Shown here: piece after piece, positions 8,225 through 17,900 of the stretch
Layout of the letters: every line of letters begins with the position of its first letter
Numbering within the stretch: the first letter of the stretch is position 1
Assembly: GCA_965199135.1 (NCBI GenBank)
Contig: OZ240685.1
Coordinates: forward strand, 930,001 to 994,000
Direction: 5' to 3'
Length of the DNA stretch: 64,000 nt
From: EB88 sp965199135
GTDB taxonomy: Bacteria > Acidobacteriota > Terriglobia > Terriglobales > Acidobacteriaceae
The notes under the pieces: generated by a model
What the model was told of the DNA's origin: nothing
The model's input: the letters and a program-made list of their open reading frames with translations, nothing else
Database searches by the model: none
Made by a program: the position numbers and the translations under genes

Positions 8225-9489
8225 GCAAGACCGTGGGCGACCGCGGTGAACGCCTCACCTCGTACGACTTTCTCTGTGGTAAACCTGCCTGAGAAGATCT
8301 GTTCCACAGCTGGCACAAATGAGGTGCCGCCGGTCAGGAATACACGATCTATCTCCTGGGGCGAGACGCCTGTTTTCCCGAAGAGTGTATCCACGGCAGT
8401 TGCAATTGCGCCGAGTTCCTCCGCAATCCAGCCTTCGAACTCTGCCCGCGTGACCGGGATGCGCAGGTCGAGTCCGCTCTCCTGAAAGCGAAACTCTGCC
8501 TCTTTGTCCTGCGACAGGCGATACTTCAACCGTTGCACCGCGCCATGCAGCTGGAATCCCAGGTCCTCGTCGATGAGTGTCTGGAGTGCTTCAATCTTCT
8601 CGGGCTCAAGCGCACGCACCAGCGCACCCTTCAGAATTTCTGTGACATTGCGCGTGCGCAAAAACGAGAGATAGTGCCAGCGCTCGAGATTGCTGTAGAT
8701 CCAGGCCGGTAACACCGGCAGCAGCTTTGCCCCCGAGCGCTCCATCGAATCCGCACCCAACGCCGGCGAGACAAGATGACGCACCAGCTTTGCATCGAAT
8801 GCGTCGCCTGCCAGACCAACGCCGCTTGTGCCAAGTACACGCTCCGTTCCCTGCAATCCCGGGCCGACGCGCAGGAGCGAGAAGTCGCTTGTACCGCCAC
8901 CAAAGTCGCCAATCAGCACCAGCTCCTGGTGATCGAGTGTGGCTTCATACGCGCAGGCTGCGCCCACGGGTTCGTACTCGAAATGCACGTCATCGAGGCC
9001 AGCCCGCAGGCAGGCCTCGCGCAGCCGCGTGAGCGCGAAGGCTTCGTCGTCTGCGGTCTCCGCGCCGACGAAGCGCACCGGCCGGCCCACCACCGCGCGG
9101 TGAATCGGGTGTCCGAAGGCGTGCTCTGCGCCTTCCCGCAGATCGCGGATGATCTTGGCCAGCAGATCTTCCAGCGTGTAGCGGCGGCCGAAGACTTCGG
9201 TGCCAGTGAGCGTGCGGGAGGGCAGGTAGCTCTTGAGCGATTGCACCAGGCGCCGCGAGTGATCGACGGGCGCAAGGTAGTGCTCGATGGCTGCGGGACC
9301 CGCGTAGCTGTGGACGCGACGCGCTGCATCCTGCTCGAAGTAGAGCAGCGAGCGAAACGAGGCAGTTGCCCCTGACTTCGCGGGAAACTCAGCGAGCTCG
9401 ACCGAGCCATCTGCCACAATGCGAGCGACAGAACTGTTCGTGGTGCCGAAGTCGAGGCCGACAGCGATGTCGCGGGGGCGCGTACTCAT
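8200..9489 (-). CDS. Hsp70-family chaperone-like ATPase (YegD-type)
   Basis: This 429-residue actin/Hsp70-fold ATPase lacks a DnaK-type substrate-binding domain. The phosphate-1 loop is VGLDFGTTNSSVA at about 11-23, phosphate-2 is VLIGDFGGGTSDFSLLRVG and the adenosine motif is VFLTGGTSFVPAVEQIF. The size and the motif set fit the YegD subgroup, whose client or role is poorly defined. There is no export signal. It is 42 bp downstream of the phosphoesterase gene on the same strand, and an ABC ATPase gene lies upstream of that, so the three may form one transcript. It ends in a strong convergent hairpin. Confidence 0.85.
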   Translation of the reverse strand: MSTRPRDIAVGLDFGTTNSSVARIVADGSVELAEFPAKSGATASFRSLLYFEQDAARRVHSYAGPAAIEHYLAPVDHSRRLVQSLKSYLPSRTLTGTEVFGRRYTLEDLLAKIIRDLREGAEHAFGHPIHRAVVGRPVRFVGAETADDEAFALTRLREACLRAGLDDVHFEYEPVGAACAYEATLDHQELVLIGDFGGGTSDFSLLRVGPGLQGTERVLGTSGVGLAGDAFDAKLVRHLVSPALGADSMERSGAKLLPVLPAWIYSNLERWHYLSFLRTRNVTEILKGALVRALEPEKIEALQTLIDEDLGFQLHGAVQRLKYRLSQDKEAEFRFQESGLDLRIPVTRAEFEGWIAEELGAIATAVDTLFGKTGVSPQEIDRVFLTGGTSFVPAVEQIFSGRFTTEKVVRGEAFTAVAHGLAMRAQQLF

Positions 9490-9531
9490 CGAGCTATTGT
9501 CGCAAAGACTTGCTCGTGAGACCGCAGCTTA

Positions 9532-10287
9532 CTAGCGACCGTCGCGCAGACGGGAGGCGAGGCGGTCGGGGAGACCGGCTCGCACGATATTCTCCTGTGC
9601 GGTGCGCAGGTCGTACGGCACGCGGCCAAAGACCACGGTGCGCTGCTCGGAGTCATAGATGGCGTAGGCGGCGCGCCAGTTTCCGTCCCGCGGCTGGCCG
9701 ACGGAGCCGGGATTGAGCAGGTAGCGTCCACCGCTTGAGAGCTGCAGCTCCCACGTCTCTGCGGCATCGCGCGTTTCATAGTCCGGAGTGAGCCGGTACC
9801 ACTGCTCGCCATCTGTTGCGAAGCCGCCCTGCAGATGGGTGTGACCGAAAAAGTTGAGCGCCGGACCATCGCCCGAGAGGGAATGGAAAGCATCCCGCGC
9901 GCTCAGGACGTACTCGTCTTCGTCACGGAGCGAGCCATGCACGCAGCGGACCTGCGAATCACTCACCGGCGTTACAGGCCCGTGCGCAAGATGGCGCAGC
10001 CAGGTGATGTGTTCCCCGGAGAGAACACACTGCGTCCACCGCGCTGCACGGGCTGCGACGGGATTGAAGCCGTCCACATCGGCGAGCCCGCAGCAGGCCC
10101 GGTCATGGTTGCCGCGAACAAATGTCGTCCCGAGGCTACGAACACGCTCGATGACCTCGTTGGGATTCGCCCCGTAGCCGACCACGTCCCCGAGGTTCCA
10201 GACGACGTCATGCGCCGGTGCGTGATCGAGCACAGCGTGCAGGGCCTGGAGGTTGGCATGGATGTCGGAGAGCAGCAGCGCGCGCAT
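9532..10287 (-). CDS. Metallophosphoesterase, YfcE/MJ0936-like
   Basis: This 251-residue calcineurin-like phosphoesterase starts at ATG 10287. A 52-codon upstream extension is not similar to the family. The metal ligands are easily seen: the D-x-H motif LLLSDIHANLQAL at 5-17, GD in NLGDVVGYGANP, the GNHD box FVRGNHDRACCG, a later H in FFGHTHLQGGF, and the final GSVGQPRDG that marks the YfcE-like branch. Two divalent metals are expected. Such enzymes cleave phosphodiesters or protein phosphates, and the substrate here is not known. It lies between an ABC ATPase gene (61 bp upstream) and the Hsp70-like gene (42 bp downstream). Confidence 0.85.
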   Translation of the reverse strand: MRALLLSDIHANLQALHAVLDHAPAHDVVWNLGDVVGYGANPNEVIERVRSLGTTFVRGNHDRACCGLADVDGFNPVAARAARWTQCVLSGEHITWLRHLAHGPVTPVSDSQVRCVHGSLRDEDEYVLSARDAFHSLSGDGPALNFFGHTHLQGGFATDGEQWYRLTPDYETRDAAETWELQLSSGGRYLLNPGSVGQPRDGNWRAAYAIYDSEQRTVVFGRVPYDLRTAQENIVRAGLPDRLASRLRDGR

Positions 10288-10348
10288 ACGGTCTGCCCTA
10301 GGGTACTCTTCACTGTTCTTTGTGCAAGTGCCTAAAGGTTTTTTGAGC

Positions 10349-11266
10349 TCATGCGCTGCGAACCCAGTGCCCGGGCGTATGCTCGCGGAGCTCGCCGGCA
10401 CGCCATCCAGGCTCAGCGCCGAGCGTCGCAAGCGGCTGATCAAGCGGCGTCTGCATGGTCGGTATCGCGTTCAACAACGCCTGCGTGTACGGATGCGCCG
10501 GGAAGCGAAACAGCGTGCGTGCCGGGGCCACTTCGAGCAGGATGCCATGGCGCATCACCGCGACGCGTTCCGTTACCTGTGACACAACGGCAAGGTCGTG
10601 CGAGATAAAAAGCATTGCGAGCCCGTACTCGCGGCGAAGCCTGGCGAGCAGCTCAAGGATCTGCGCCTGCACTGTGACGTCGAGTGCGGTGGTGGGCTCG
10701 TCCGCGATGAGCAGCCGCGGGCGATTGATGATCGCCATCGCGATCAGGATGCGCTGCCGCTGGCCGCCGGAAAACTGGTGCGGATAATCGCGTGAGCGGC
10801 GGATCGGGTCGGGCAGCGCTACGGTGTCCATCGCTGCATGCACGGCGTCGCGCACAACACTCTTCGCCAGCTGCGGCTGGTGTGCGAGCAAGGCCTCGCC
10901 AATCTGCGCGCCCACCGGCATCACCGGGTTCAGCGCCGTCATGGGCTCCTGGAAGATCATCGCGATCTCGCGACCACGCAGCGAACGCATCGCCTCGCCC
11001 TCGAGCGTCAGGAGGTTGCGCGGCCCCTCTGCCGACTGGAACTCAATGGCTCCCGTGATGGTTGCCGATGCCCGTGAGAGAAGCTGCAGGATGGCGAGCG
11101 CGGTCACCGACTTGCCCGAGCCCGACTCGCCCACCAGCCCCAGCGACTCCCCGGGCGCAATGTCCAACGAAAGCGCATCGACCGCCGGTCGCACGCCGCC
11201 ACGGAAGTGCACGGTGAGGTCGCGAAGGGAGAGCAGGCTCGACGCCGATGACGGAAAAGGAGGCAT
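10349..11266 (-). CDS. ABC transporter ATP-binding protein, oligopeptide/dipeptide type (DppD/OppD-like)
   Basis: This 305-residue ATPase subunit has Walker A GLVGESGSGKS at about 43-53, Q-loop MIFQEPMTALNP, signature FSGGQRQRI, Walker B LLIADEPTTALD and switch His in FISHDLAVV. The C-terminal tail ARTLFRFPAHPYTQALLNAIP is the DppD/OppD-type extension. It would power peptide or nickel-type uptake, but no permease, solute-binding protein or DppF partner is encoded within the window. The partners must be elsewhere. I used ATG 11266. A start 60 bases upstream is open but has no better ribosome binding site. Confidence 0.85.
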   Translation of the reverse strand: MPPFPSSASSLLSLRDLTVHFRGGVRPAVDALSLDIAPGESLGLVGESGSGKSVTALAILQLLSRASATITGAIEFQSAEGPRNLLTLEGEAMRSLRGREIAMIFQEPMTALNPVMPVGAQIGEALLAHQPQLAKSVVRDAVHAAMDTVALPDPIRRSRDYPHQFSGGQRQRILIAMAIINRPRLLIADEPTTALDVTVQAQILELLARLRREYGLAMLFISHDLAVVSQVTERVAVMRHGILLEVAPARTLFRFPAHPYTQALLNAIPTMQTPLDQPLATLGAEPGWRAGELREHTPGHWVRSA

Positions 11267-11467
11267 GCCCGGTGATCTTACCAAGTCCGTTCCGGCGAGA
11301 CTGCCAGGATGAGCGAAAACGCGCAAGGCCGCTTATAAGGGCTGCTTATTCTGCTCACAAGTCTTTGTTATCCAGCGATTTCCCTCTTGCTGCGATGTGG
11401 GCCCCGGACTAGGCTCGACCCAACAGTGCCCCTGTTCCCTCCCTGTATCCGCCCTCGAAGGAGTCCC

Positions 11468-12649
11468 ATGATGCCGCTTTCACGCCGCACCTTTCTCCGT
11501 TCCGCCGCCTTCTCTTCCGCTGCTGCCGTAGCCCTGCCCATGCTCACCGAAGCCCACCTCGCGCAGGCACAGCGTCGCACCGCCCGCAAGGACATCCCGG
11601 CTGGCGCCGTTCGGATCGACGCGAATGAAAACCCTCTCGGGCCTTGCGCTGCCGCATGCACCAGCATCTCGAGCCTGATCCCCGAGGGCGGACGCTACGA
11701 CGACAACCTCACCGCGAAGCTCACCACCACCTTCGCGGAGATCGAAGGCGTGAAGCCTGAGTATGTCTCGGTCTACGCCGGATCAAGCGAACCGCTGCAC
11801 TACTCGGTGCTTGCCTTCACCTCGCCGGCGCGGCCCTATGTTACGGCCGACCCCGGCTACGAGGCAGGCATGCGCGCCGCCTCGCTGAAGGGCGCCGACG
11901 TGATCAAGGTGCCGCTCACCACGACCCATGCGCATGATGTAAAAGCAATGCTGGCCGCCGCCCCGAACGGCGGCGTGTTCTACATCTGCAACCCGAACAA
12001 CCCGACCGGCACCACCACGCCGCGTGCGGACATCGAGTACCTGCTCGCAAACAAGCCAGCCGGTTCGATCCTGCTCATCGACGAAGCGTACATCCACTTC
12101 TCCGACGCCACTCCCTCGCTCGACCTGGTGAAGGCGGACAAGGATGTGATCGTTTTGCGCACCTTCTCAAAGCTGTATGGCATGGCCGGCGTACGCTGCG
12201 GGCTTGCCGTGGGCCGGCCCGATCTGCTGCAGAAGATCAGCTACTACGGCATGAACCCGATGCCGATCATGGCCGTCGCCGCTGCCACCTCGAGCCTGAA
12301 CGATCCCACCATCATCGCGCAGCGCAAGAAGATCAACGCCGACCTGCGCGCTGCCACCTTCGAATGGCTCACCGCGAACCACTACAAGTTCATTCCTTCC
12401 GAGAGCAACTGCTTCATGATCGACACTGGACGCCCAGGCCACCAGGTGATGGCGGCCATGGCTGCGCAGAACGTGTTCATCGGTCGCGTGTGGCCGATCA
12501 TGCCGAACTCAGTGCGCATCACGGTCGGCACCCACGAAGACATGGCGCAGTTTCAAACCGCGTTCAAGAAAGTGATGAACGGCCCGGCGATGGCGCTCGC
12601 CGAGCCTGCCCTCTTCAGCCGCACCGGACGTGAAGGCATGTTGTCCTAA
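11468..12649 (+). CDS. Tat-exported HisC-like class I/II aminotransferase
   Basis: This PLP-dependent aminotransferase has 393 residues and most resembles histidinol-phosphate aminotransferase. The start ATG 11468 follows GAAGGAG. It begins with a twin-arginine signal (PLSRRTFLRSAAFSSAAAVAL). The PLP fold follows: the substrate loop IDANENPLGP at about 50, CNPNNPTG at 174-181, IDEAYIHF with the pyridine-nitrogen Asp205, and the Schiff-base Lys235 in RTFSKLYGMAGVRCG. All catalytic positions look intact. An exported transaminase is unusual. The Tat route would let it fold and load PLP in the cytoplasm first. It converges on an exported amine oxidase/RidA pair, hinting at extracytoplasmic amine metabolism. 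The substrate is unknown. Confidence 0.85.
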   Translation: MMPLSRRTFLRSAAFSSAAAVALPMLTEAHLAQAQRRTARKDIPAGAVRIDANENPLGPCAAACTSISSLIPEGGRYDDNLTAKLTTTFAEIEGVKPEYVSVYAGSSEPLHYSVLAFTSPARPYVTADPGYEAGMRAASLKGADVIKVPLTTTHAHDVKAMLAAAPNGGVFYICNPNNPTGTTTPRADIEYLLANKPAGSILLIDEAYIHFSDATPSLDLVKADKDVIVLRTFSKLYGMAGVRCGLAVGRPDLLQKISYYGMNPMPIMAVAAATSSLNDPTIIAQRKKINADLRAATFEWLTANHYKFIPSESNCFMIDTGRPGHQVMAAMAAQNVFIGRVWPIMPNSVRITVGTHEDMAQFQTAFKKVMNGPAMALAEPALFSRTGREGMLS

Positions 12650-12659
12650 GCCCGCAGCG

Positions 12660-12696
12660 AGAAAGGCCCGCGTCTCCCAGGAGCGCGGGCCTTTCT
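12660..12696. terminator. Bidirectional hairpin terminator
   Basis: A perfect 13-bp stem (12660-12672 with 12684-12696) carries an 11-base loop. The outer pairs AGAAA/TTTCT give an A-run and a T-run on either side, so it can terminate both the aminotransferase and the convergent RidA gene. Confidence 0.85.
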
Positions 12697-12703
12697 GCGT
12701 GGG

Positions 12704-13228
12704 CTATTTCGAGCGTACTGCGATTACTTCGATCTCCACCAGCGCCCAGGGCGCTGCAAGCGCCGCCACCTGGAATGCAGAACGCGCAGGCTTGTTGGGC
12801 TGCTCCGCAGTTCCGAAGAACTGCGTGTAGCTCGCCTGCAGCCCGGGGAAGTCAAGCTTGCCCCCGTTCGCCGGGTCGCCCGCGAGAAACACCGACATCT
12901 TCACCACATCCTTCATGTCCAGGCCCTGCTCCTTGAGCAGCGCCTGGATCTTGTTGAGCGCGGAAAGTGCCTGCGTCTTGGTGTCGCCGTACACAGCCGG
13001 TGTGCCCTTTGCCGGGTCCGCCGGCGTGACGGGGGAAGCCAGCTGCCCGCTCAGGTACAGCGTATCCCCGGCCCAGACCCCATTCGCGATAGGGCTCTTC
13101 TCATTCGGCTGAAGATGCTTCACCACAACCTGCGCCTGCCCGGCCAGCAGCGTGAGGCCCATCATGCCTGCGAGCACTGCGCCGTTGCGCAGGAACTCCA
13201 CACGCCGAGTCTTCCAGTTGCTTCTCAA
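12704..13228 (-). CDS. Exported RidA family protein (YjgF/YER057c/UK114)
   Basis: This protein has 174 residues with an N-terminal hydrophobic segment (LRNGAVLAGMMGLTLLAGQAQ) that looks like a Sec signal peptide. The mature part is a RidA domain: EKSPIANGVWAGDTLYLSGQLA, then ALSALNKIQALLKEQGLDMKDVVKMSVFLA, and a terminal strand ALVEIEVIAVRSK. RidA hydrolyses reactive imines or enamines to ketones plus ammonia. The canonical substrate-binding Arg of cytoplasmic RidA, in a PAR-S-like motif, appears here as KPARSAFQV. The gene begins 27 bp after the amine oxidase stop on the same strand, and the two are very likely co-transcribed. An exported RidA next to an exported amine oxidase fits a role in hydrolysing the imine that the oxidase makes. 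Confidence 0.85.
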   Translation of the reverse strand: MRSNWKTRRVEFLRNGAVLAGMMGLTLLAGQAQVVVKHLQPNEKSPIANGVWAGDTLYLSGQLASPVTPADPAKGTPAVYGDTKTQALSALNKIQALLKEQGLDMKDVVKMSVFLAGDPANGGKLDFPGLQASYTQFFGTAEQPNKPARSAFQVAALAAPWALVEIEVIAVRSK

Positions 13229-13255
13229 ATCTGTTCTCCCTTGGTTACAGTTGGC

Positions 13256-14914
13256 TTATGCCGGTTGTGCGTCAAAGCGCGTGGTGGTCAGCCGCGCTGC
13301 CTGCGTTTTGTCCGCGATCATCTTGATCGCGCGCAGCGAGCTGAGCGCTGCGCCCTCCTGCCAGCCGACGATGTGGCTGACGTGGTCCCCGACGAAGTAG
13401 ATTGGGCCATCCGGCTCGGTGAGCGTCTGGTACCCAACGTTGGTCTGCGTCTTCGCCGCGCCGGGATGAGCCACACCGCCAGTGCGGGACACCGCCGCTG
13501 CAGGCGCACGGTCCTCACCGGGCAGATAGCTTTGGATCCATGAGCCTTCGTTGTACGGCACATAGCCCCAGCCCACGTAGATTGGCTTCTCGAGCTCCTT
13601 GCCATGACCCGGATGCAGACGTTCGATCGACTTGCGGCTCTCTGCGAATTTCCCCTGCATCGTGAGTTTGCCGAACGGCGACGTCCGTTCGTCGGTGTAG
13701 CCGCTCACCAGCACACCGCGGGGCGAAAAGAGTCCCCCCGACGGAAACCAGATCGGGCTGCAGCCAACACTGACGAATTCAAGGCCACCGTAGATGTTGT
13801 AATCCTGCTCCCAGAAGCGCCGGCTCTCCCACGCCACCTTGTACGCATGCGCGTAGGTGCATTCGTCGATGACTTTCTTGTAGGGGGCTGAGAAGTTGTT
13901 CGGGATCTTCCGCAGCTGCGTGAGTGGCAGCGCGCAGATGCAGTAGTCTGCTTCGATCATCTTCGCGGCGCCATTCTGCTTGTAGCCGACCCTCACGCCA
14001 TGCTCGGTCTTGTGAATCTCGGTGACCGGCGCGTTGTACTGCACCGTGCTGCCCAGCTCCTTTGCGAACGCAAACGGGATGCGATCCATACCGCCGACCG
14101 GCTGCATCATCGTCGCCTGCATGTCGAACGCTTCTTCAAAGAGAATGCCCTGCCAGAACTCTTCGGCGAGGAGCGTGTGCATGTCGATGGGCTGGCTGAG
14201 GACGCCTGAATCCCCACCTGCACCCGCAGTTCGACTGTAGCCGGCGCGATCGCTGCCGTTGTACTTGCCGGCTTCATCGAGCGGGCCGTAGTAACGAAGG
14301 AAGGCAAGCATGCGCTCCTTGTCGTCGCCCGTGAACTCGGTGTCCAGTGAACCGCTGCTCATGCACTTCATCAGCAATTCGCTCACGTGGCCCCGCGTGT
14401 CGTTGATGACCTCACGCTGCACCATCGGCTTGCCATCGTTCACAGCGTCGTTCTGCAGAAAGGACGAACGGCTGGTGTTCACCTCCACCTGCAGCTCCAC
14501 GCCTAACTTACGACAGTAGCCCAGGATCGTCTTGTGGATCGACGGCAGACGCGCTGGGCCGACGTTCTGGTAATTGCCAGGTTCGAAGTTGCAGGTCTGC
14601 GTATCGAACCCCTCGAGAACGATCTTGTCTCCGCCGCGGACGGTATGGTTCCGGCCGCCTGGGCGAGGACGCGCCTCGAGCACCGTACAGTGAAAGCCGG
14701 CAGCGCGCATCTCGTACGCAGCCACCAGTCCCGCAATACCGCCGCCCAGGATCACGACCTTGGCGCCCTTGCCGGCGCCGGGTGCAACCTCGTACGGTTC
14801 CGCCTCTGCGGCGCGTGGCGCGAGCAGACCGATCGACTGCATGGTGAGAAATGCTGCGCCGACGCCACCTGCCTGACCGACGCGGGTCAGAAACTCTCTA
14901 CGACTGAAAGCCAT
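13256..14914 (-). CDS. Tat-exported flavin monoamine oxidase family protein
   Basis: This 552-residue flavoprotein starts at ATG 14914 with GGAG eight bases upstream. It carries a twin-arginine signal (FSRREFLTRVGQAGGVG) and then the FAD-binding motif KVVILGGGIAGLVAAYEM with the partner stretch TVLEARPRPGGRNHTVRGG, typical of monoamine and L-amino-acid oxidases. The C-terminal FAD motif is PIYFVGDHVSHIVGWQEGAALSSL. Members oxidise amines or amino acids with O2 to imine plus hydrogen peroxide. The protein is expected to fold with FAD in the cytoplasm and then be exported. It is followed within 27 bp by an exported RidA, which would hydrolyse the imine product. The amine substrate cannot be told from sequence. 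Confidence 0.88.
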   Translation of the reverse strand: MAFSRREFLTRVGQAGGVGAAFLTMQSIGLLAPRAAEAEPYEVAPGAGKGAKVVILGGGIAGLVAAYEMRAAGFHCTVLEARPRPGGRNHTVRGGDKIVLEGFDTQTCNFEPGNYQNVGPARLPSIHKTILGYCRKLGVELQVEVNTSRSSFLQNDAVNDGKPMVQREVINDTRGHVSELLMKCMSSGSLDTEFTGDDKERMLAFLRYYGPLDEAGKYNGSDRAGYSRTAGAGGDSGVLSQPIDMHTLLAEEFWQGILFEEAFDMQATMMQPVGGMDRIPFAFAKELGSTVQYNAPVTEIHKTEHGVRVGYKQNGAAKMIEADYCICALPLTQLRKIPNNFSAPYKKVIDECTYAHAYKVAWESRRFWEQDYNIYGGLEFVSVGCSPIWFPSGGLFSPRGVLVSGYTDERTSPFGKLTMQGKFAESRKSIERLHPGHGKELEKPIYVGWGYVPYNEGSWIQSYLPGEDRAPAAAVSRTGGVAHPGAAKTQTNVGYQTLTEPDGPIYFVGDHVSHIVGWQEGAALSSLRAIKMIADKTQAARLTTTRFDAQPA

Positions 14915-14998
14915 TCGACAAACTCCGTTTGCTGATACCGCGTGAACGAACAATGTGGGTGCAGCCAGGGGCTGCACCCACCGCATCAGAAGCCCGCG

Positions 14999-17900
14999 TT
15001 AGAAGATGATCTTCAGCGCGAACTGCGTGTTGAAGGGTTCACCGGGTCCGACGCCAGGCGCTCCGTTGTTGTTGCCGATCGTGGTCGTGATGTTTCCAAA
15101 GCCACTATCGCTGTAGTAGTTATCCGGCGGCGCCAGGTTGGTGTGGTTGAGCAGGTTAAACATCTCTACGCGAAATTGCGCGCTGACCTTTTCGGTGATG
15201 TGCCCATCCTTGAAGACCGAAAAGTCCACGTCCTCATAGCCCGGCCCATACAGCTGATTGCGGCGCATGGTCCCGAACGCCGGGTTGAGTGCACTTGGCA
15301 CTGCGAAGGTTGAATCGTTCGTGTTGGTGAACCACGTCAGACTGCCGCCGTGATTGACGATCTGCCTTGCCCCCGGAACGAAGTTTCCTACCTGGTTGAC
15401 GCGATCTTCACCCTCGCCCGTGCCACTCGTGTCATTGCCGGAGTACACCGTGTACGGCGTGCCACCATGCAGCGTGACCAGCCCGTTGAACTGCCAGCCA
15501 TGCGTCAGCCAGTGCGGGCCCTTCAGGTAGTCCCCAGGCAACGTGTAGTTCAGGTACGTCACAAAGGAGTTGCGGACATCATAGTCCGAGTTCCCATAGT
15601 CGCCCTTCAGGTCCTGGCTGTTCTGGGGGGACTGGTTGCGGTACTGGCTCAGCAGATCCAGGTTGTGCGACCACGTGTAGGCGAACTGCGAGGTAAGCCC
15701 ATGCCAGTTGGTCGAGCGGATCGTCCCCTGGAACGAGTTGTAGTTGGAGGTGCCGGCGCTGTCGACCTCGTTGATGACCCCGTAGTAGGGGAACTGCGCG
15801 CCGTAGGGCCGGGTCAGGTTTTGCGCAAAGGTGCCGGAGGACGTTGTGCCCACCGCCGCCTGGTTGATGTCCCGGATGATCAGCAGCTTGCGCCCCTGCG
15901 ATCCGACATAGCCGAAGGTCGCGAGCAGATTCGGGCTGAGCCGCTGCTCGACATTGAGGTTGAAGTTCTCGTTGTACGCGCTGCGGAAGTTCGGATTCAC
16001 CGTGAACAGGTTGTAGCTGTTGGTCAGCGTGCCCGAGGTCAACACTGCACCCGTCGTCGAGAGGCCATACGGGGCGAAGACGCCCGTCGTCGGAAAGATC
16101 GGCGATCCATCGCGCGGGATCACGACATTCTTGAACGTGTAGTTGGCCACCGGACTTGCGCCTGCAGGGTTGCTCTCTGCGCCGGACGCGCCATTGTTGG
16201 GCGGCCGGTTATCGAGAAACGGATTGAGGTTGGGCTCGTCGAAGAAGAAGCCGAAGCCGCCACGAATCACAAGACCCTCCCGGCTTCCCGGGCTGTACGC
16301 GAAACCGACACGTGGAGAAGCATCGTCGTGGGCGGGCTCATACAGGCTGCTGATCTGCGCTCCCTGAAAAGCGATCCCCGGCACGGTGGTGCCAGTGGCG
16401 TCCGGACGGAAGACAGAAAGGTCCTTCTCGCCGTCGTGCAACGGACCAAGATAGTCGTAGCGCACGCCATAGTTCACGTTCAGGTGGGGCGTCAGCTGCC
16501 ATGCGTCCTGCACAAACAGGTCGAAGGTGTTGACGTAGACTTCGCGAACCGTATTGCCGACCGTGATGCCATCCTGGATGCTGCAGCCGGCCAGGTAGTC
16601 CGCGAGTGCGAGTGTCGGACCGTCGGAGGTGATCGGCGCCTGGCCGAGGTTCCTCGTCGCGAGCGCGTCGCAGCCCGCGCTGCTGCTCGTGGTGTCCCAT
16701 GGCCCTTGCGAGCCGTCGTAATCAAACAGGCCACGCTCCTTGCGGTGATAGAGCTCGCGAACCTGGCCCTTGCGATACTCGCCCCCGAATCGGAAATCAT
16801 GCTTGCCGATCGAGTACGCTGCAGTGTCGGTGATGAGGCCGGTAATGTCGATACGGCCGGAGGGTGGCGTCGCGTTTGCAAGGCTATCGAAGCCGCTGAT
16901 CTTGATCGCCGGCGCGCCCAGCAATGCAGGCGTAGGCACCCCGGTGTTGAGGCCCAGCGAGGCCAGGTCGAAGCTGTGGTTCTGGTCATAGAACACCTGG
17001 TTGAAGACGTTGACGCCCGCAAGCACCTGGTTGGTGAGGTGCGAGGAGATCACCGTGTTCAACACGGCAGAGTAGTTATAGACGTGGATCGGACCTTCTT
17101 CGAAGTAGTACGGCAGCTGTGTGCCGACCGGAGCGATCTGGCTGCCCTGGCCGCCATACGCGCGCCCCGAGAGCCGGTTGGCCTGATTGATCTGCCAGTC
17201 CATTTTGGCTACCCCGTTGTAGCTGTAGCCGGTGATGGGCGAGGCGTTGGAGTAGTTGTCAGAGCTTGCGGGCCCTGTCAGCGCGTACGACGGCCACAAC
17301 GTGTTCAGCACGGTCTGCTGCACCGGGTTCACGGGCACCCCGTACTGATTCAACACAGCGAGTGCGTTGTTCTGGTAGGCAGCAGAGGGCTCCGTCGCTG
17401 AAGCCGGACTCTCGATGATGAACTGCTGCTTCTCATAGTTCGCGAAGTAGAACAGCTTGTCCTTGACCACGGGACCGCCCAGCGACGCGCCATACTGCTG
17501 GTTGCGCAGCTCATTCTTGACAATCTTGCCGTTCGCATTCGGCGTCGCAAAGGGTGAGTTTGCCGAGAACAACTCGTTGCGATTGAAGTAGTACACGGTG
17601 CCATGCAGCGCGTTGGTGCCGGACTTGGTCACGACGTTCACGGTGCCGCCAGGATTGCGGCCCGTCTCCGCATTCGACTCCGTCTGCTCGGAAAACTCCT
17701 CGATCGAGTCGAGTGGCAGCGTCACACCGGCGATGCCTTCGACGCCACCCTGGTTCACCGCCGGAATGTTGTGCCAGAGGTCATTGTTGTCCGAACCGTC
17801 GATCTGCCAGTTCACCTGATTGGCGCGCGTGCCGTTCACCGAGCCGGAGCCACCAGCCGAATAGCCTGCGAAGCCTGGTGAAACAGCGATCAGCTGCGTA

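Noticed and set aside
10349..11266. Nickel-specific (NikD) role for the ABC ATPase, which would feed the nickel-pincer enzyme
   Set aside because: The sequence fits the general DppD/OppD/NikD group, but nothing in the protein or its neighbours points to nickel and the lar genes are 13 kb away.
15350..17401. A 683-codon plus-strand frame opposite the TonB-dependent receptor
   Set aside because: No family features, composition dominated by Arg and Val, and the receptor on the other strand is clear from plug to terminal Phe.
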